Position numbers and translations under genes: made by a program. The notes beneath the pieces were generated by a model, which did no database searches, was not told the origin of the DNA, and worked only from the letters and a program-made list of their open reading frames with translations. A stretch of DNA of 21,509 nt from a virus, in the IMG/VR virus record IMGVR_UViG_3300028837_003789, positions 1-21,509 of that record; one strand, given 5' to 3'. Below are positions 1-5,989 of this stretch, one piece after another (positions within the stretch are counted from its first letter, which is position 1; every line of letters begins with the position of its first letter).

Positions 1-219
1 GCAGAAGAGTTGCGGGTTGCAGTTTCAGCTTATCTATGTCACGAGGGTGAAGTGCCTGGCTGTCGGCAGATTTTCCACGCAATCAAAAACTGTGGTTCCA
101 GTCCCAGTGCGTGCTTTCCTTATGGCCAGACTATAAACAATGAAGATGTGTGTGAAGGAGGGGATAACGAATGTATAGGAGAAGGCACTGCTGTAATAAC
201 ACAGTGGCCACCACCGTAA
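1..219 (+). CDS. C-terminal part of an unknown Cys-rich protein
   Basis: The reading frame is open from the first base and stops at TAA 217-219, so only the last 72 residues are visible. The fragment has seven cysteines, many Gly and Asn, and ends in WPPP. It resembles a secreted or structural protein held by disulfides or metal, but I do not recognise a family. The next gene starts one base after its stop, so the two are probably co-transcribed. In a circular phage map this would be the end of the late (tail or lysis) operon, because the integrase and early genes follow. That placement is inference from gene order only. Confidence 0.5.
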   Translation, partial: AEELRVAVSAYLCHEGEVPGCRQIFHAIKNCGSSPSACFPYGQTINNEDVCEGGDNECIGEGTAVITQWPPP

Positions 220-220
220 G

Positions 221-478
221 ATGGGATGTTGTGGGAAAGCAGTTGTAAAACACACTACCATCGGCCATACGAATTTAGCCAGAGATAGAAAGTATGAGTT
301 TGCTGATGACAGGATAAGGGCTTGTCAGAAATGCATCAAGAATTTCTGGGTAGGAAGAAGGTTATTTTGCCAATTTCGGGTACGCCGTTCTGGAAGGATT
401 TTGTGGCCCGACCCAAATGCTTATGTTCCCGCGTTGGCAGCGGACGAAAAAAATGAATGCTTAAAAAATAAATGGTAA
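221..478 (+). CDS. Small Cys-rich protein (MGCCGK start)
   Basis: Encodes 85 residues beginning MGCCGK, with a CxxC at residues 35-38 (RACQKC), a further Cys near residue 50 and another near the C-terminus before KNKW. The spaced cysteines suggest a small zinc-binding protein. From memory, small phage proteins with the pattern MGCC, CxxC, CxxC and a C..nkW ending occur at the end of late operons. Here the second CxxC seems disrupted by about 14 extra residues (roughly 52-66), which may be divergence or an old frameshift. It begins one base after the preceding stop, so it is likely translationally coupled. No function can be assigned. Confidence 0.55.
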   Translation: MGCCGKAVVKHTTIGHTNLARDRKYEFADDRIRACQKCIKNFWVGRRLFCQFRVRRSGRILWPDPNAYVPALAADEKNECLKNKW

Positions 479-620
479 AAACTGCACGCTTTATTCAGGG
501 GCCGGAATGAAAGGCTCAAGGGTATAAAAAAACCGCATTTTTAGTCTGATAATGGGGGAATTTGCTATACCTTTTTTGGCTGTTTTTGGCCTAATAATAG
601 GGACTTTAGGGGCAAAAATA

Positions 621-1184
621 CTAATAAATAGATTCAATGTGAAACGATACTTTTTTTACTCGTGAAGGATCAACATTGATAACATATTCAAAGAAAGTAA
701 ATTCCTTCGGCGCCAATCCGCCTTCCAGTGATTTTATAACATAATGTTGTTCAAAAGCAAGGTCATCACCATTTACATCTTTAAGAATACAGGTTGCAGA
801 GCACCTATTAATATGTCTTTTGCTGACATTCGTGATTTTCACCTGAATGCCTAACATGTTATCTCCATATATTTTGCTCGTAATTACTTTGAAGTCCAAT
901 AATTTGTTTGGGGATTTACGGGCGATTTGCTGATTTACTCTATCAGATTTAGCTCTTTCCTTTAAGGCCAATTGGATACGTTTGGCCTTGCCTTGCTCTT
1001 TTAGTTTGTGTTCAGGGAAGATTTTCTCTTCGAGATGAGCCAAGCGTTCAGCAAATTCATCGAGACGCTGTTCGACCTTTTCGAGCCGCTGGCGGAGAAT
1101 ATCCTTGCCAGCAGGGTGGAAACCGGCAAAGACAAAACTGGCAGCCAAACAAAATATGATGATTGTAATAATCAACTTTTTCAT
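621..1184 (-). CDS. Secreted coiled-coil protein of unknown function
   Basis: Encodes 187 residues. Residues 1-20 form a clear Sec signal peptide: MKK, a hydrophobic run, then FVFAG, giving a likely cleavage after Ala20. Residues about 28-60 are heptad-rich (LRQRLEKVEQRLDEFAERL) and predicted coiled coil, followed by a basic helix. The C-terminal 90 residues are beta-rich, with wording like FxLYD or other extracellular modules (GIQVKITNVSKRHI, then CILKDVNGDDLAF). It is the second gene of a minus-strand pair. Its ATG lies 4 bases past the stop of the upstream gene, and the Shine-Dalgarno AGGGGA overlaps that stop. It could be a lysogeny-expressed cell-surface protein, but that is inference. 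Confidence 0.65.
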   Translation of the reverse strand: MKKLIITIIIFCLAASFVFAGFHPAGKDILRQRLEKVEQRLDEFAERLAHLEEKIFPEHKLKEQGKAKRIQLALKERAKSDRVNQQIARKSPNKLLDFKVITSKIYGDNMLGIQVKITNVSKRHINRCSATCILKDVNGDDLAFEQHYVIKSLEGGLAPKEFTFFEYVINVDPSRVKKVSFHIESIY

Positions 1185-1188
1185 TTTT

Positions 1189-1710
1189 CTATCCCCTTTT
1201 TACTTTTTTCTTTATTAATTCAGGGCCAAAGGCCTTTCGAAATTCTGCTGCACGAGCCGAATCTTCTTCAGATAGGAGCTTTGTAATTGTACCCGGAGTA
1301 TGCCTTTCGACTTCAATCATTCCCCTGAGTGCCCGCCGAGTGGTTTCGAGATCAGATGAAAGGGTTGATTTTGTATCTTTGACAAGAGAAGGCTCTTTGA
1401 GAATGTCAAGTAATTTATCACAAAAATTCCGAACATTCGGCGATATTCGTTTAGAATTTTTAATTTCTTTTATAATTGATATTGCGTTGCTTATTTTCTG
1501 TAATCGCTGTTCACCAGCGGTCAATTGTTCCGGAGCAATATCACCACGGGCTACTTTAATAGCTATGAATTTATCTATATCTGTTTGCCTATCAAACAAA
1601 AAAAGCCCTGCAGAAAGGATGTTTTTCAGGCCAAAAACGGGGGCAAGCTCATCCTTAATCTTTTGGACTGATTCGTTCAAAGTAACAGACGTTGGATTTT
1701 TTCTTGGCAT
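1189..1710 (-). CDS. Ribbon-helix-helix-like protein with helical C-terminus
   Basis: Encodes 173 residues. The N-terminus (residues 4-42, containing TSVTLNESVQKIKDEL then a Gly and a second helix with SAGLFLF) matches the beta-helix-helix spacing of Arc/MetJ-type DNA-binding domains: one strand, two helices, a Gly turn. The remaining 130 residues are mostly charged helix with no recognised motif. It is the first gene of a minus-strand pair, with a good sigma70-like promoter ending 9 bases from the ATG and no Shine-Dalgarno, so the message may be nearly leaderless. It diverges from another ribbon-helix-helix-like gene at 1869, as in phage switch regions. A repressor role is inference. Confidence 0.6.
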   Translation of the reverse strand: MPRKNPTSVTLNESVQKIKDELAPVFGLKNILSAGLFLFDRQTDIDKFIAIKVARGDIAPEQLTAGEQRLQKISNAISIIKEIKNSKRISPNVRNFCDKLLDILKEPSLVKDTKSTLSSDLETTRRALRGMIEVERHTPGTITKLLSEEDSARAAEFRKAFGPELIKKKVKRG

Positions 1711-1719
1711 AATTCTTGA

Positions 1720-1747
1720 ATTTTACAAAAAAAATATATCGATACAA
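1720..1747 (-). promoter_or_regulatory. Sigma70-like promoter for the minus-strand pair
   Basis: On the minus strand, TTGTAT (1747-1742) is followed after 16 bases by TAAAAT (1725-1720). The ATG of the 1710 gene starts 9 bases after the -10 box and no Shine-Dalgarno is visible, so initiation at or just before the start codon is expected. Confidence 0.5.
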
Positions 1748-1812
1748 GTCCTTATTTTATAAATACTTATAATAGCCCCCTTATATTTTTGTAGTTTCCT
1801 TTTATTTTTGTA

Positions 1813-1846
1813 TTGACAATAGCCGACATATACCGTAGTTTCTACG
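1813..1846 (+). promoter_or_regulatory. Promoter with overlapping operator-like inverted repeat
   Basis: A perfect -35 TTGACA (1813-1818) is followed at 17 bases by a weak -10, TAGTTT (1836-1841). A perfect 5-bp inverted repeat with a 3-bp centre, CGTAG-ttt-CTACG (1834-1846), covers the -10. A protein bound there would block this promoter. The gene at 1869 is a small ribbon-helix-helix-like protein, so autoregulation is plausible. Confidence 0.45.
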
Positions 1847-1868
1847 TAATACTAATGGAGCAATATTA

Positions 1869-2120
1869 ATGCCAAATAATGCTAAACAGTTTGAAACCCG
1901 GGATGTCCGTATCCAAGCATCGCCAGAACTGTGGGCGGCCTGGGATGTATGGGAGAAGCAGCAGGGCTGTCCCAATCGTCCTGAAGCGTTCCGTCTTGCT
2001 ATGCGTACGGTTACCGGATTCAACCCGAATTGTCAAGAAAAAAAATTACCGGTTCAAGCACGGCCGGACACAGATAGCCAAATAGAGCAGCCAGGGCCAG
2101 CAGAACAGGCGAAAACGTAA
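1869..2120 (+). CDS. Small ribbon-helix-helix-like regulator
   Basis: Encodes 83 residues. Residues 9-50 (RDVRIQASPELWAAWDVWEK, then a helix with NRPEAFRLAMRTVTG) follow the strand-helix-helix layout of CopG/Arc-type DNA-binding proteins. The C-terminal 30 residues are hydrophilic and probably disordered. ATG 1869 has GGAG 9 bases upstream and lies just after a TTGACA promoter carrying an inverted repeat. It sits between the divergent minus-strand pair and the integrase, a usual spot for a lysogeny or excision regulator (repressor or Xis-like). The exact role is unproved. A second frame over the same bases (1879-2085) was judged a shadow. Confidence 0.6.
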   Translation: MPNNAKQFETRDVRIQASPELWAAWDVWEKQQGCPNRPEAFRLAMRTVTGFNPNCQEKKLPVQARPDTDSQIEQPGPAEQAKT

Positions 2121-2204
2121 TTTTAAATAGTTTCTAAAATATCGCTCTTTGACAAGTTTATACGGTGATAGCGTGGCGCAGCGACATTGATAAGGGCTGG
2201 GGGG

Positions 2205-2233
2205 TTGACAGCTGTTTTCCGGCAGTGTAAGCT
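2205..2233 (+). promoter_or_regulatory. Likely integrase promoter
   Basis: TTGACA (2205-2210), a 17-base spacer, then TAAGCT (2228-2233). The -35 is perfect and the -10 weak. It lies 43 bases before the integrase ATG, which has a very strong Shine-Dalgarno (AAGGAGGT, 2263-2270). Confidence 0.45.
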
Positions 2234-2275
2234 ATTAGTGTGATGGCTTGCGGTTGCCAACAAAGGAGGTGAACT

Positions 2276-3316
2276 ATGAAACAGTTGGTCAAGCCCACAA
2301 TCAGCATCAGTACGCTTTGTATGAAGTATCTGGCAGTCAACAAAACGATCGAGCAATCAACCGCAGAGTTAACCGGAAGGGCGTTTCGGCATCTTAAAGC
2401 AGCAGTTGGAAACGTCGGCATGGATAAATTCAGCTATGAATTCGCCGAGCGGTTCCAGGCCTGGCTTATCGAAACCGGAAGGAACAAGGTCACAGCGAAT
2501 ATTTATGTCAAGGCAATAAAGCCGGTCTTTAACTGGGCTAAACGACACGAGTGCATTGAATCGAACCCCTTTGATGGTCTGAAGCTTTTCAAAATTCCCA
2601 AAAAAAGAATACGTCGATTTGAACCCTGGGAGTTTCAGGCTATTTTTGACAACTGCCCCAATATTCTCTGGCGAGCAAGAGTTCTGCTTGGCAAGCTAAG
2701 TTTACGACGTGGCGAAGTTCTCAATTTGACGGTGGATGATATAGATTTTAGTAGAGAAGTGATTTATATCTCGCCGAAGGAAGATACAGCTCATACCTGG
2801 CAATGGCACCCGAAAAATAAAAACCTCGGCTGGTTGCCATTGATACCGGAGCTTAACAAATTACTTGTTGATTTAATGGTAGAGCTGCCGGATGGTCAGC
2901 CGTATCTGCTTCTAAGACCACAAAGGTATTGGCGGGTTTTAGAAATGAAAAGAAGGGGACGGTTGCTTGATAGAGTTGCAAAATGTCCGGACAATAATTT
3001 CGACAGAGAATTCAAAAGGATACTTAAGCGTGCAGGTGTAAAGAACGGAAGTTTTCACGATTTAAGAAAAACAGCGATTACAGAATGGGCGGAGTATCTA
3101 CAGCCTGCTGAGCTGCAGGAAATTGCAAGACATGCTAATCTTGAAACCACAATGACATATTATGTTGCGGTTCATCAGCAATCGTTACTTCGCAAAGCAC
3201 GTCAGGTAAGTATGAATTGTTTAGGAGGTGACGGAGGCCCCGGCCGAAGTCGGAACCCCCGCACCTATGAAACATTCAGTCTCGGGGCGACAGGACTTGA
3301 ACCTGCGACCTCGTGA
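2276..3316 (+). CDS. int: Tyrosine recombinase (phage integrase)
   Basis: Site-specific recombinase of 346 residues, the usual size. Residues 10-95 form the SAM-like core-binding domain and 115-305 the catalytic domain. Visible catalytic residues are Arg144 (LSLRRGEVL), His261 and Arg264 (HDLRKT), His286 (ARHANLETT) and the Tyr nucleophile at 295 or 296 (MTYYV). ATG 2276 follows the Shine-Dalgarno AAGGAGGT. The last residues, GATGLEPATS, are not part of the fold. They are encoded by the reverse complement of a tRNA-Pro 3' half, so the gene runs into its own attachment site. This layout ties the enzyme to integration into a host tRNA-Pro(GGG) gene. Confidence 0.95.
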   Translation: MKQLVKPTISISTLCMKYLAVNKTIEQSTAELTGRAFRHLKAAVGNVGMDKFSYEFAERFQAWLIETGRNKVTANIYVKAIKPVFNWAKRHECIESNPFDGLKLFKIPKKRIRRFEPWEFQAIFDNCPNILWRARVLLGKLSLRRGEVLNLTVDDIDFSREVIYISPKEDTAHTWQWHPKNKNLGWLPLIPELNKLLVDLMVELPDGQPYLLLRPQRYWRVLEMKRRGRLLDRVAKCPDNNFDREFKRILKRAGVKNGSFHDLRKTAITEWAEYLQPAELQEIARHANLETTMTYYVAVHQQSLLRKARQVSMNCLGGDGGPGRSRNPRTYETFSLGATGLEPATS

Positions 3317-3328
3317 CCCCCAGTCATG
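3282..3328 (-). other. Candidate attP core: 3' half of tRNA-Pro(GGG)
   Basis: Read on the minus strand, 3328 to 3282 gives the anticodon arm (catga, loop ctggggg, tcacg), a 5-base variable loop, a complete T-arm (loop ttcaagt), the 3' acceptor strand cgccccg and discriminator A. The anticodon GGG, the G after it and position 72 = G (partner of the unusual C1 of tRNA-Pro) identify tRNA-Pro(GGG). The D-arm and 5' acceptor strand are absent: the bases beyond 3328 do not form them. A tRNA 3' half abutting the integrase is the standard att core. An intact tRNA would mark attL; its absence here, with phage genes on both sides, suggests attP. Confidence 0.8.
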
Positions 3329-3362
3329 AGGTCCTTAAAAATCGTTGGAAACAACCGCAAGC

Positions 3363-3386
3363 CATCATATTTATAAGACATCATAT
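3363..3386 (+). repeat. CATCATAT direct repeat beside attP
   Basis: CATCATAT occurs at 3363-3370 and 3379-3386, 16 bases apart start to start, within an AT-rich stretch 35-60 bases from the tRNA-Pro fragment. Short direct repeats in this position can be arm-type sites bound by integrase or an accessory factor. The assignment is tentative. Confidence 0.25.
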
Positions 3387-3421
3387 CTATCACCAATTCT
3401 AAATAGCAAATAACTGTTTCA

Positions 3422-3468
3422 AGTCAGCGGGCACCTCCACTTATTCCGGCTGAAAATTCCCGCTGACT
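3422..3468. repeat. Perfect 10-bp inverted repeat
   Basis: AGTCAGCGGG (3422-3431) and CCCGCTGACT (3459-3468) are perfect reverse complements around a 27-base centre. There is no T-run, so it is not a classic terminator. It lies between attP and the tRNA pair and could be a protein site or a folded leader of the tRNA transcript. Confidence 0.5.
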
Positions 3469-3487
3469 GGCATTCTAAACTCCTCCG

Positions 3488-3522
3488 AAGCCAGATTCTG
3501 TTGTTTTGGAATCTGGCTTTAT
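3488..3522 (+). terminator. Terminator-like hairpin before the tRNA pair
   Basis: An 11-bp perfect stem, AAGCCAGATTC (3488-3498) with GAATCTGGCTT (3509-3519), has a 10-base loop and is followed by TAT. The last stem bases plus the tail give a short T-rich end. It would stop transcription coming from the integrase. It ends only 4 bases before the first tRNA, so it could instead be part of the tRNA precursor 5' leader. Confidence 0.45.
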
Positions 3523-3523
3523 T

Positions 3524-3593
3524 GGGGCAGTAGCTCAGGCTGGTAGAGCGTTGGGAAACCCAGAGGTCGCAGGTTCGAACCCTGCCTGCTCCA
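3524..3593 (+). tRNA. Alanine-type tRNA-like gene with a 3-nt anticodon loop
   Basis: All arms but one are canonical: acceptor GGGGCAG/CTGCTCC (3524-3530, 3586-3592), D-stem GCTC/GAGC with G18G19, T-stem GCAGG/CCTGC with loop TTCGAAC, a 5-base variable loop and discriminator A3593. The acceptor contains a G3:U70 wobble (3526 with 3590) and A73, the known identity elements of alanyl-tRNA synthetase, and its first five pairs equal those of E. coli tRNA-Ala and tmRNA. The anticodon arm is 13 bases instead of 17: stem TTGGG/CCCAG closes a loop of only AAA, so no anticodon can be presented. CCA is not encoded. It may be a degenerate tRNA or a charged, non-decoding tRNA. The next tRNA starts 17 bases later. 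Confidence 0.6.
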
Positions 3594-3610
3594 TTTTGAA
3601 AAGTGAATAT

Positions 3611-3683
3611 CGCGGGGTAGAGCAGTTGGTAGCTCATCTGGCCCATAACCAGAAGGTCGCTGGTTCGAATCCAGCCCCCGCTA
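3611..3683 (+). tRNA. Initiator-type tRNA-Met (CAT)
   Basis: A full cloverleaf fits: acceptor 3611-3617 with 3676-3682, D-stem GAGC/GCTC, anticodon stem TCTGG/CCAGA with loop CCCATAA, T-arm GCTGG/CCAGC with loop TTCGAAT, and A73 at 3683. Bases 1 and 72 are C and T and cannot pair, and the D-stem has A11:U24. Both mark bacterial initiator tRNA rather than elongator. Two departures from the norm are visible. The 29:41 pair is U:A, so only two of the usual three G:C pairs above the loop remain, and position 33 is C instead of U. No CCA is encoded. It lies inside the phage, next to the alanine-type tRNA-like gene. Confidence 0.85.
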
Positions 3684-3784
3684 TTTGGGCCCCGTGCCAG
3701 GGAATGGCGTTGTTACGGCAGCGGGCGGAACAGGGAGAAATTCCAAACCGCCCAGCTGCAATTTTGAAAATTAAAAAGTGAAAA

Positions 3785-4306
3785 ATGACAGAAGAAGAAA
3801 TCCAACAGGCAAGAGTTGAGCATCGCTCGCAGATACCGGTTTCCTGCAGAAGAACCTACGACAGGGCCATCACGGGGCAAAGTCTGCGGGCTGGCGTCAA
3901 TAGTCAGTGCTATGATTGTATGCACTGGCAGGGCAAGCTGGTCAGGGATTGCTCAAATATTACCTGTCCCCTGTGGCCTTACAGACCCAGACACGGTGTT
4001 TCCAAGGCCAATAAACCAATTATGATCTTATTAAGTGTGCCTGTAACGCCTTCGAGGGCAAAAAAGCAGCAGTCCAGAACCGCCACTTTTGCCAGAACCC
4101 CATCGGTAAAATCCATTCCATCCCCCGATAAGAAAACCGCTCAGAAGGCTTCCTGCATAACGAGAAGGGTATCTGCGAAAAAGAGCCGTGAAAAGCCACA
4201 AATAACACCGCAACAGAAGTTCGAGAAGGTGATAAAGCGTTTGAAAGACCAGTTGCCTCCGGAGGTATTTTCACAAGGTTTGGATAAACTTTGCAGTACG
4301 AGGTAA
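3785..4306 (+). CDS. Phage protein with Cys-cluster (zinc-binding-like)
   Basis: Encodes 173 residues. Residues 33-67 carry a Cys cluster: CYDCMHW, then VRDCSNITCPLWPYRP. The order CxDC, a VRDC step and CPLWPYR is a recurring motif in small early proteins of many phages, probably a zinc knuckle, with no established function. Residues 80-140 are Lys/Ser/Thr-rich and probably disordered; the last 30 residues form a helix (FEKVIKRLKDQL). The ATG has only a weak A-rich Shine-Dalgarno. It is the first protein gene after the tRNA pair and heads a closely spaced run of plus-strand genes, with the next ATG 4 bases after its stop. Confidence 0.75.
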   Translation: MTEEEIQQARVEHRSQIPVSCRRTYDRAITGQSLRAGVNSQCYDCMHWQGKLVRDCSNITCPLWPYRPRHGVSKANKPIMILLSVPVTPSRAKKQQSRTATFARTPSVKSIPSPDKKTAQKASCITRRVSAKKSREKPQITPQQKFEKVIKRLKDQLPPEVFSQGLDKLCSTR

Positions 4307-4310
4307 GAAA

Positions 4311-4787
4311 ATGAGGATAATTAAAACAATAGGGGCGGTCCTGCTGGCCGTACTGTGCTGTCCGGAGACGTTTTGCGATGGCGCTGTCCGGGTCCAGGTC
4401 GATGATATCAACGATGCCAGGCTGATGGTGGAGCTGCCGGTCATTCTGAAGGCTGCGCATCGCAACGACTGCCATGGCCCAAACCTACTTATTTTACTGG
4501 CGATACGCAAAGCGGAGAACGGCCAGCCGGGCCTGGAGTTCGGAATAAAACATCCGAAATGCCTCGCACAAATTGAGGCTGAGCCGGCCAAGTCGCTTGA
4601 TATACAGGCCGGGTGGGCAGCGGCAACTATCGTCAAAAACAAACGAAGATGGATAAGAAGCAATAGTGAAAATGATTTTATCGAGTTTTTAGGCAATCGG
4701 TACTGCCCGAAAGAGACCGACCCGGAAGGTAACAAAAACTGGAAACGAAACGTGCGATACTTTTATAATAAATTCAAAAGGGAATGA
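4311..4787 (+). CDS. Secreted lysozyme/transglycosylase-like protein
   Basis: Encodes 158 residues. Residues 1-23 look like a signal peptide (MRIIK, hydrophobic run, CCPETFCDG). The mature part has LLILLAIRKAENGQPGLEFG (about residues 60-79), in which the Glu in AIRKAENG sits where lysozyme-fold enzymes and lytic transglycosylases place their catalytic acid. It also has the ending FIEFLGNRYCPKE and NWKRNVRYFYNKF, typical of the closing helices of such domains. It would act on peptidoglycan after export, either as an endolysin-like lysis factor or as an early or lysogenic cell-wall enzyme. The call rests on motif resemblance, and the catalytic role of that Glu is unproved. Shine-Dalgarno is GAGG, close to the preceding stop. 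Confidence 0.55.
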   Translation: MRIIKTIGAVLLAVLCCPETFCDGAVRVQVDDINDARLMVELPVILKAAHRNDCHGPNLLILLAIRKAENGQPGLEFGIKHPKCLAQIEAEPAKSLDIQAGWAAATIVKNKRRWIRSNSENDFIEFLGNRYCPKETDPEGNKNWKRNVRYFYNKFKRE

Positions 4788-4812
4788 CCATGCTCGGCAG
4801 GGAGGCTGAAAA

Positions 4813-5040
4813 ATGCAACTTAATAGCGATACCTTAGAGCAGCGATGGGCGATGCTGACTAATTCGTTCACCCTGCCGGTCCCGCCGATGTGCAAGGTCA
4901 CTGAACTTGAAATAATCGAGCACTTACTACTTGTAAATACCTTATCAGGCCGGCAGCTAAGTCATTCACAAATGAAGCAATGCCGGAAGAGATTCAGGCG
5001 GTTCTGCGAGACTCAATGGCTTAATAGAAACAGGAATTGA
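4813..5040 (+). CDS. Small protein of unknown function
   Basis: Encodes 75 residues with a good GGGAGG Shine-Dalgarno 7-8 bases before the ATG. The sequence is mainly helical: one segment ends LEIIEHLLLVNTLSGRQLSH, and a basic C-terminal helix reads MKQCRKRFRRFCETQW. No family is recognised. Its stop codon lies just before the start of the AP2-domain gene, and the next Shine-Dalgarno begins on its last base, so translation of the two is probably coupled. Confidence 0.6.
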   Translation: MQLNSDTLEQRWAMLTNSFTLPVPPMCKVTELEIIEHLLLVNTLSGRQLSHSQMKQCRKRFRRFCETQWLNRNRN

Positions 5041-5051
5041 AGGAGCGAAAA

Positions 5052-5477
5052 ATGTACAAGAAAAAGCCAATCTTTTTAACGGATGGCAAGGGCAGTATTT
5101 ACAAAATCGAGAAACTGATCAAGGCGGCAAAACTGAAAAATCTTGAGACAGGCGAATCTGTCACCGCCGAAATCGTCGGCAGCAGCATAACTGGATTTGC
5201 AGTAATAAATATGCCGAAGATAGAGGGCAACGATATTGATCAGCCGAAAACTGCCATCGCTGCTCAAAAAGACAAGAAGTCGAGAAAAACCAAAAGAGGC
5301 AAATCGTCACAGTATTACGGGGTCGCTGCGGCAAGAGGAAAGAAACCGTGGCGTACGAGTATATGGCTTGATGGCAAAAATGTTTCAACAGGAACTTACG
5401 AAACGGAGATTGATGCGGCCAGGGCCGTAGATGCCGAGCTGGAGAAAAAAGGCAAGCCGAAGCGAAATTTTCCGTAG
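5052..5477 (+). CDS. AP2-domain DNA-binding protein
   Basis: Encodes 141 residues from ATG 5052, which has AAGGAG 6 bases upstream; an upstream in-frame TTG (5037) is less likely. Residues about 85-141 match the AP2/ERF fold: SSQYYGV, KPWRTSIWLDGK, then GTYETEIDAARAVD and a final RNFP. The YGV, W, G-T-x-x-T-E-x-x-AA and NF positions are the conserved ones. In phages AP2 modules usually sit at the end of HNH homing endonucleases or integrases. Here no nuclease motif is present, and the N-terminal 60 residues (FLTDGKGSIYKIEKLIKAAK) are of unknown type. It probably binds DNA as a stand-alone regulator or accessory factor. Confidence 0.75.
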   Translation: MYKKKPIFLTDGKGSIYKIEKLIKAAKLKNLETGESVTAEIVGSSITGFAVINMPKIEGNDIDQPKTAIAAQKDKKSRKTKRGKSSQYYGVAAARGKKPWRTSIWLDGKNVSTGTYETEIDAARAVDAELEKKGKPKRNFP

Positions 5478-5494
5478 GCCCAAGAGGAAGGGCA

Positions 5495-5817
5495 ATTGCA
5501 TTACCGACGGGACCGGATATTGATGAGCAGATAAAAAATCTGAAAGAAGAAGATGTAATTAGTAGATTTGTCATTTCTGGGCGGTCCAGGGCGATGATAG
5601 AGAGCTGGTCGGATGGGAGAGACTGCCGGACAAGCCGCATACCATCGGGCCGGACAGATGCACACATTGTCCATACAAACGGCAGGCAATAAAACAAAAA
5701 GCGGAACAGCCTGCCCTGGCGAGGTTGGCGGTAAGTGAAGCGGGCAGTATTTTGGTGAAATACCGGCAGCGCCGGAAAAATCAAACAAAAGGACAGATGG
5801 CATTAGCGTTTGGATAG
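5495..5817 (+). pseudogene. Small gene with AUU start and apparent frameshift
   Basis: Two overlapping open frames with coding-like composition fill this gap, and neither has a normal start. The first begins at ATT 5495, four or five bases after a strong AAGAGGAAGG, and reads ALPTGPDIDEQIKNLKEED before continuing to TAA 5690-5692. The second is open from 5566 to TAG 5815-5817 and has no ATG, GTG or TTG until late. It contains a CTHCPYKRQ motif and ends KGQMALAFG. Joining them needs one -1 shift between about 5566 and 5600. No slippery heptamer is visible there. It may be a sequencing error, a decayed gene or two tiny genes. Function unknown; the Cys pair hints at metal binding. Confidence 0.4.
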
Positions 5818-5819
5818 TT

Positions 5820-5987
5820 ATGGGCCAAAAACCATTAACAGATGAGCAGATATGGGGAGTGCCGGAGACGGACAGCAAGGAGCAATCCGCAGAGGAGGAT
5901 TTCTGCCTTCTTAAGAAAATCAAATGCTCGGCTTGGGATAATGGATGCCGAGCGGAAGAGTGTATACAGGAAATTGAAGGAGAATAG
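5820..5987 (+). CDS. Cys-containing microprotein
   Basis: Encodes 55 residues from ATG 5820 to TAG 5985. The C-terminal half has four cysteines: FCLLKKIKCSAWDNGCRAEEC. The spacing suggests a small zinc knuckle or a disulfide-linked helix. The N-terminal half begins MGQKPLTDEQIWGVPE. A weak GGA lies 6 bases before the ATG. The next gene starts two bases after the stop, and its Shine-Dalgarno (AAGGAG) lies inside this gene, which supports genuine tight packing. No family recognised. Confidence 0.55.
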   Translation: MGQKPLTDEQIWGVPETDSKEQSAEEDFCLLKKIKCSAWDNGCRAEECIQEIEGE

Positions 5988-5989
5988 CC

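Noticed and set aside
521-577. Possible terminator GGTATA/TATACC followed by six T
   Set aside because: The stem is only 6 bp with a 39-base loop, too weak to call.
3419-3646. Minus-strand frame with GAGRVRTCDL
   Set aside because: It is the reverse reading of the tRNA-like gene at 3524 and its surroundings, a familiar artefact of translating tRNA genes.
3506-3781. Plus-strand frame with VEQLVAHLAHNQKVAGSNP
   Set aside because: It is the sense translation of the two tRNA-type genes and not a protein.
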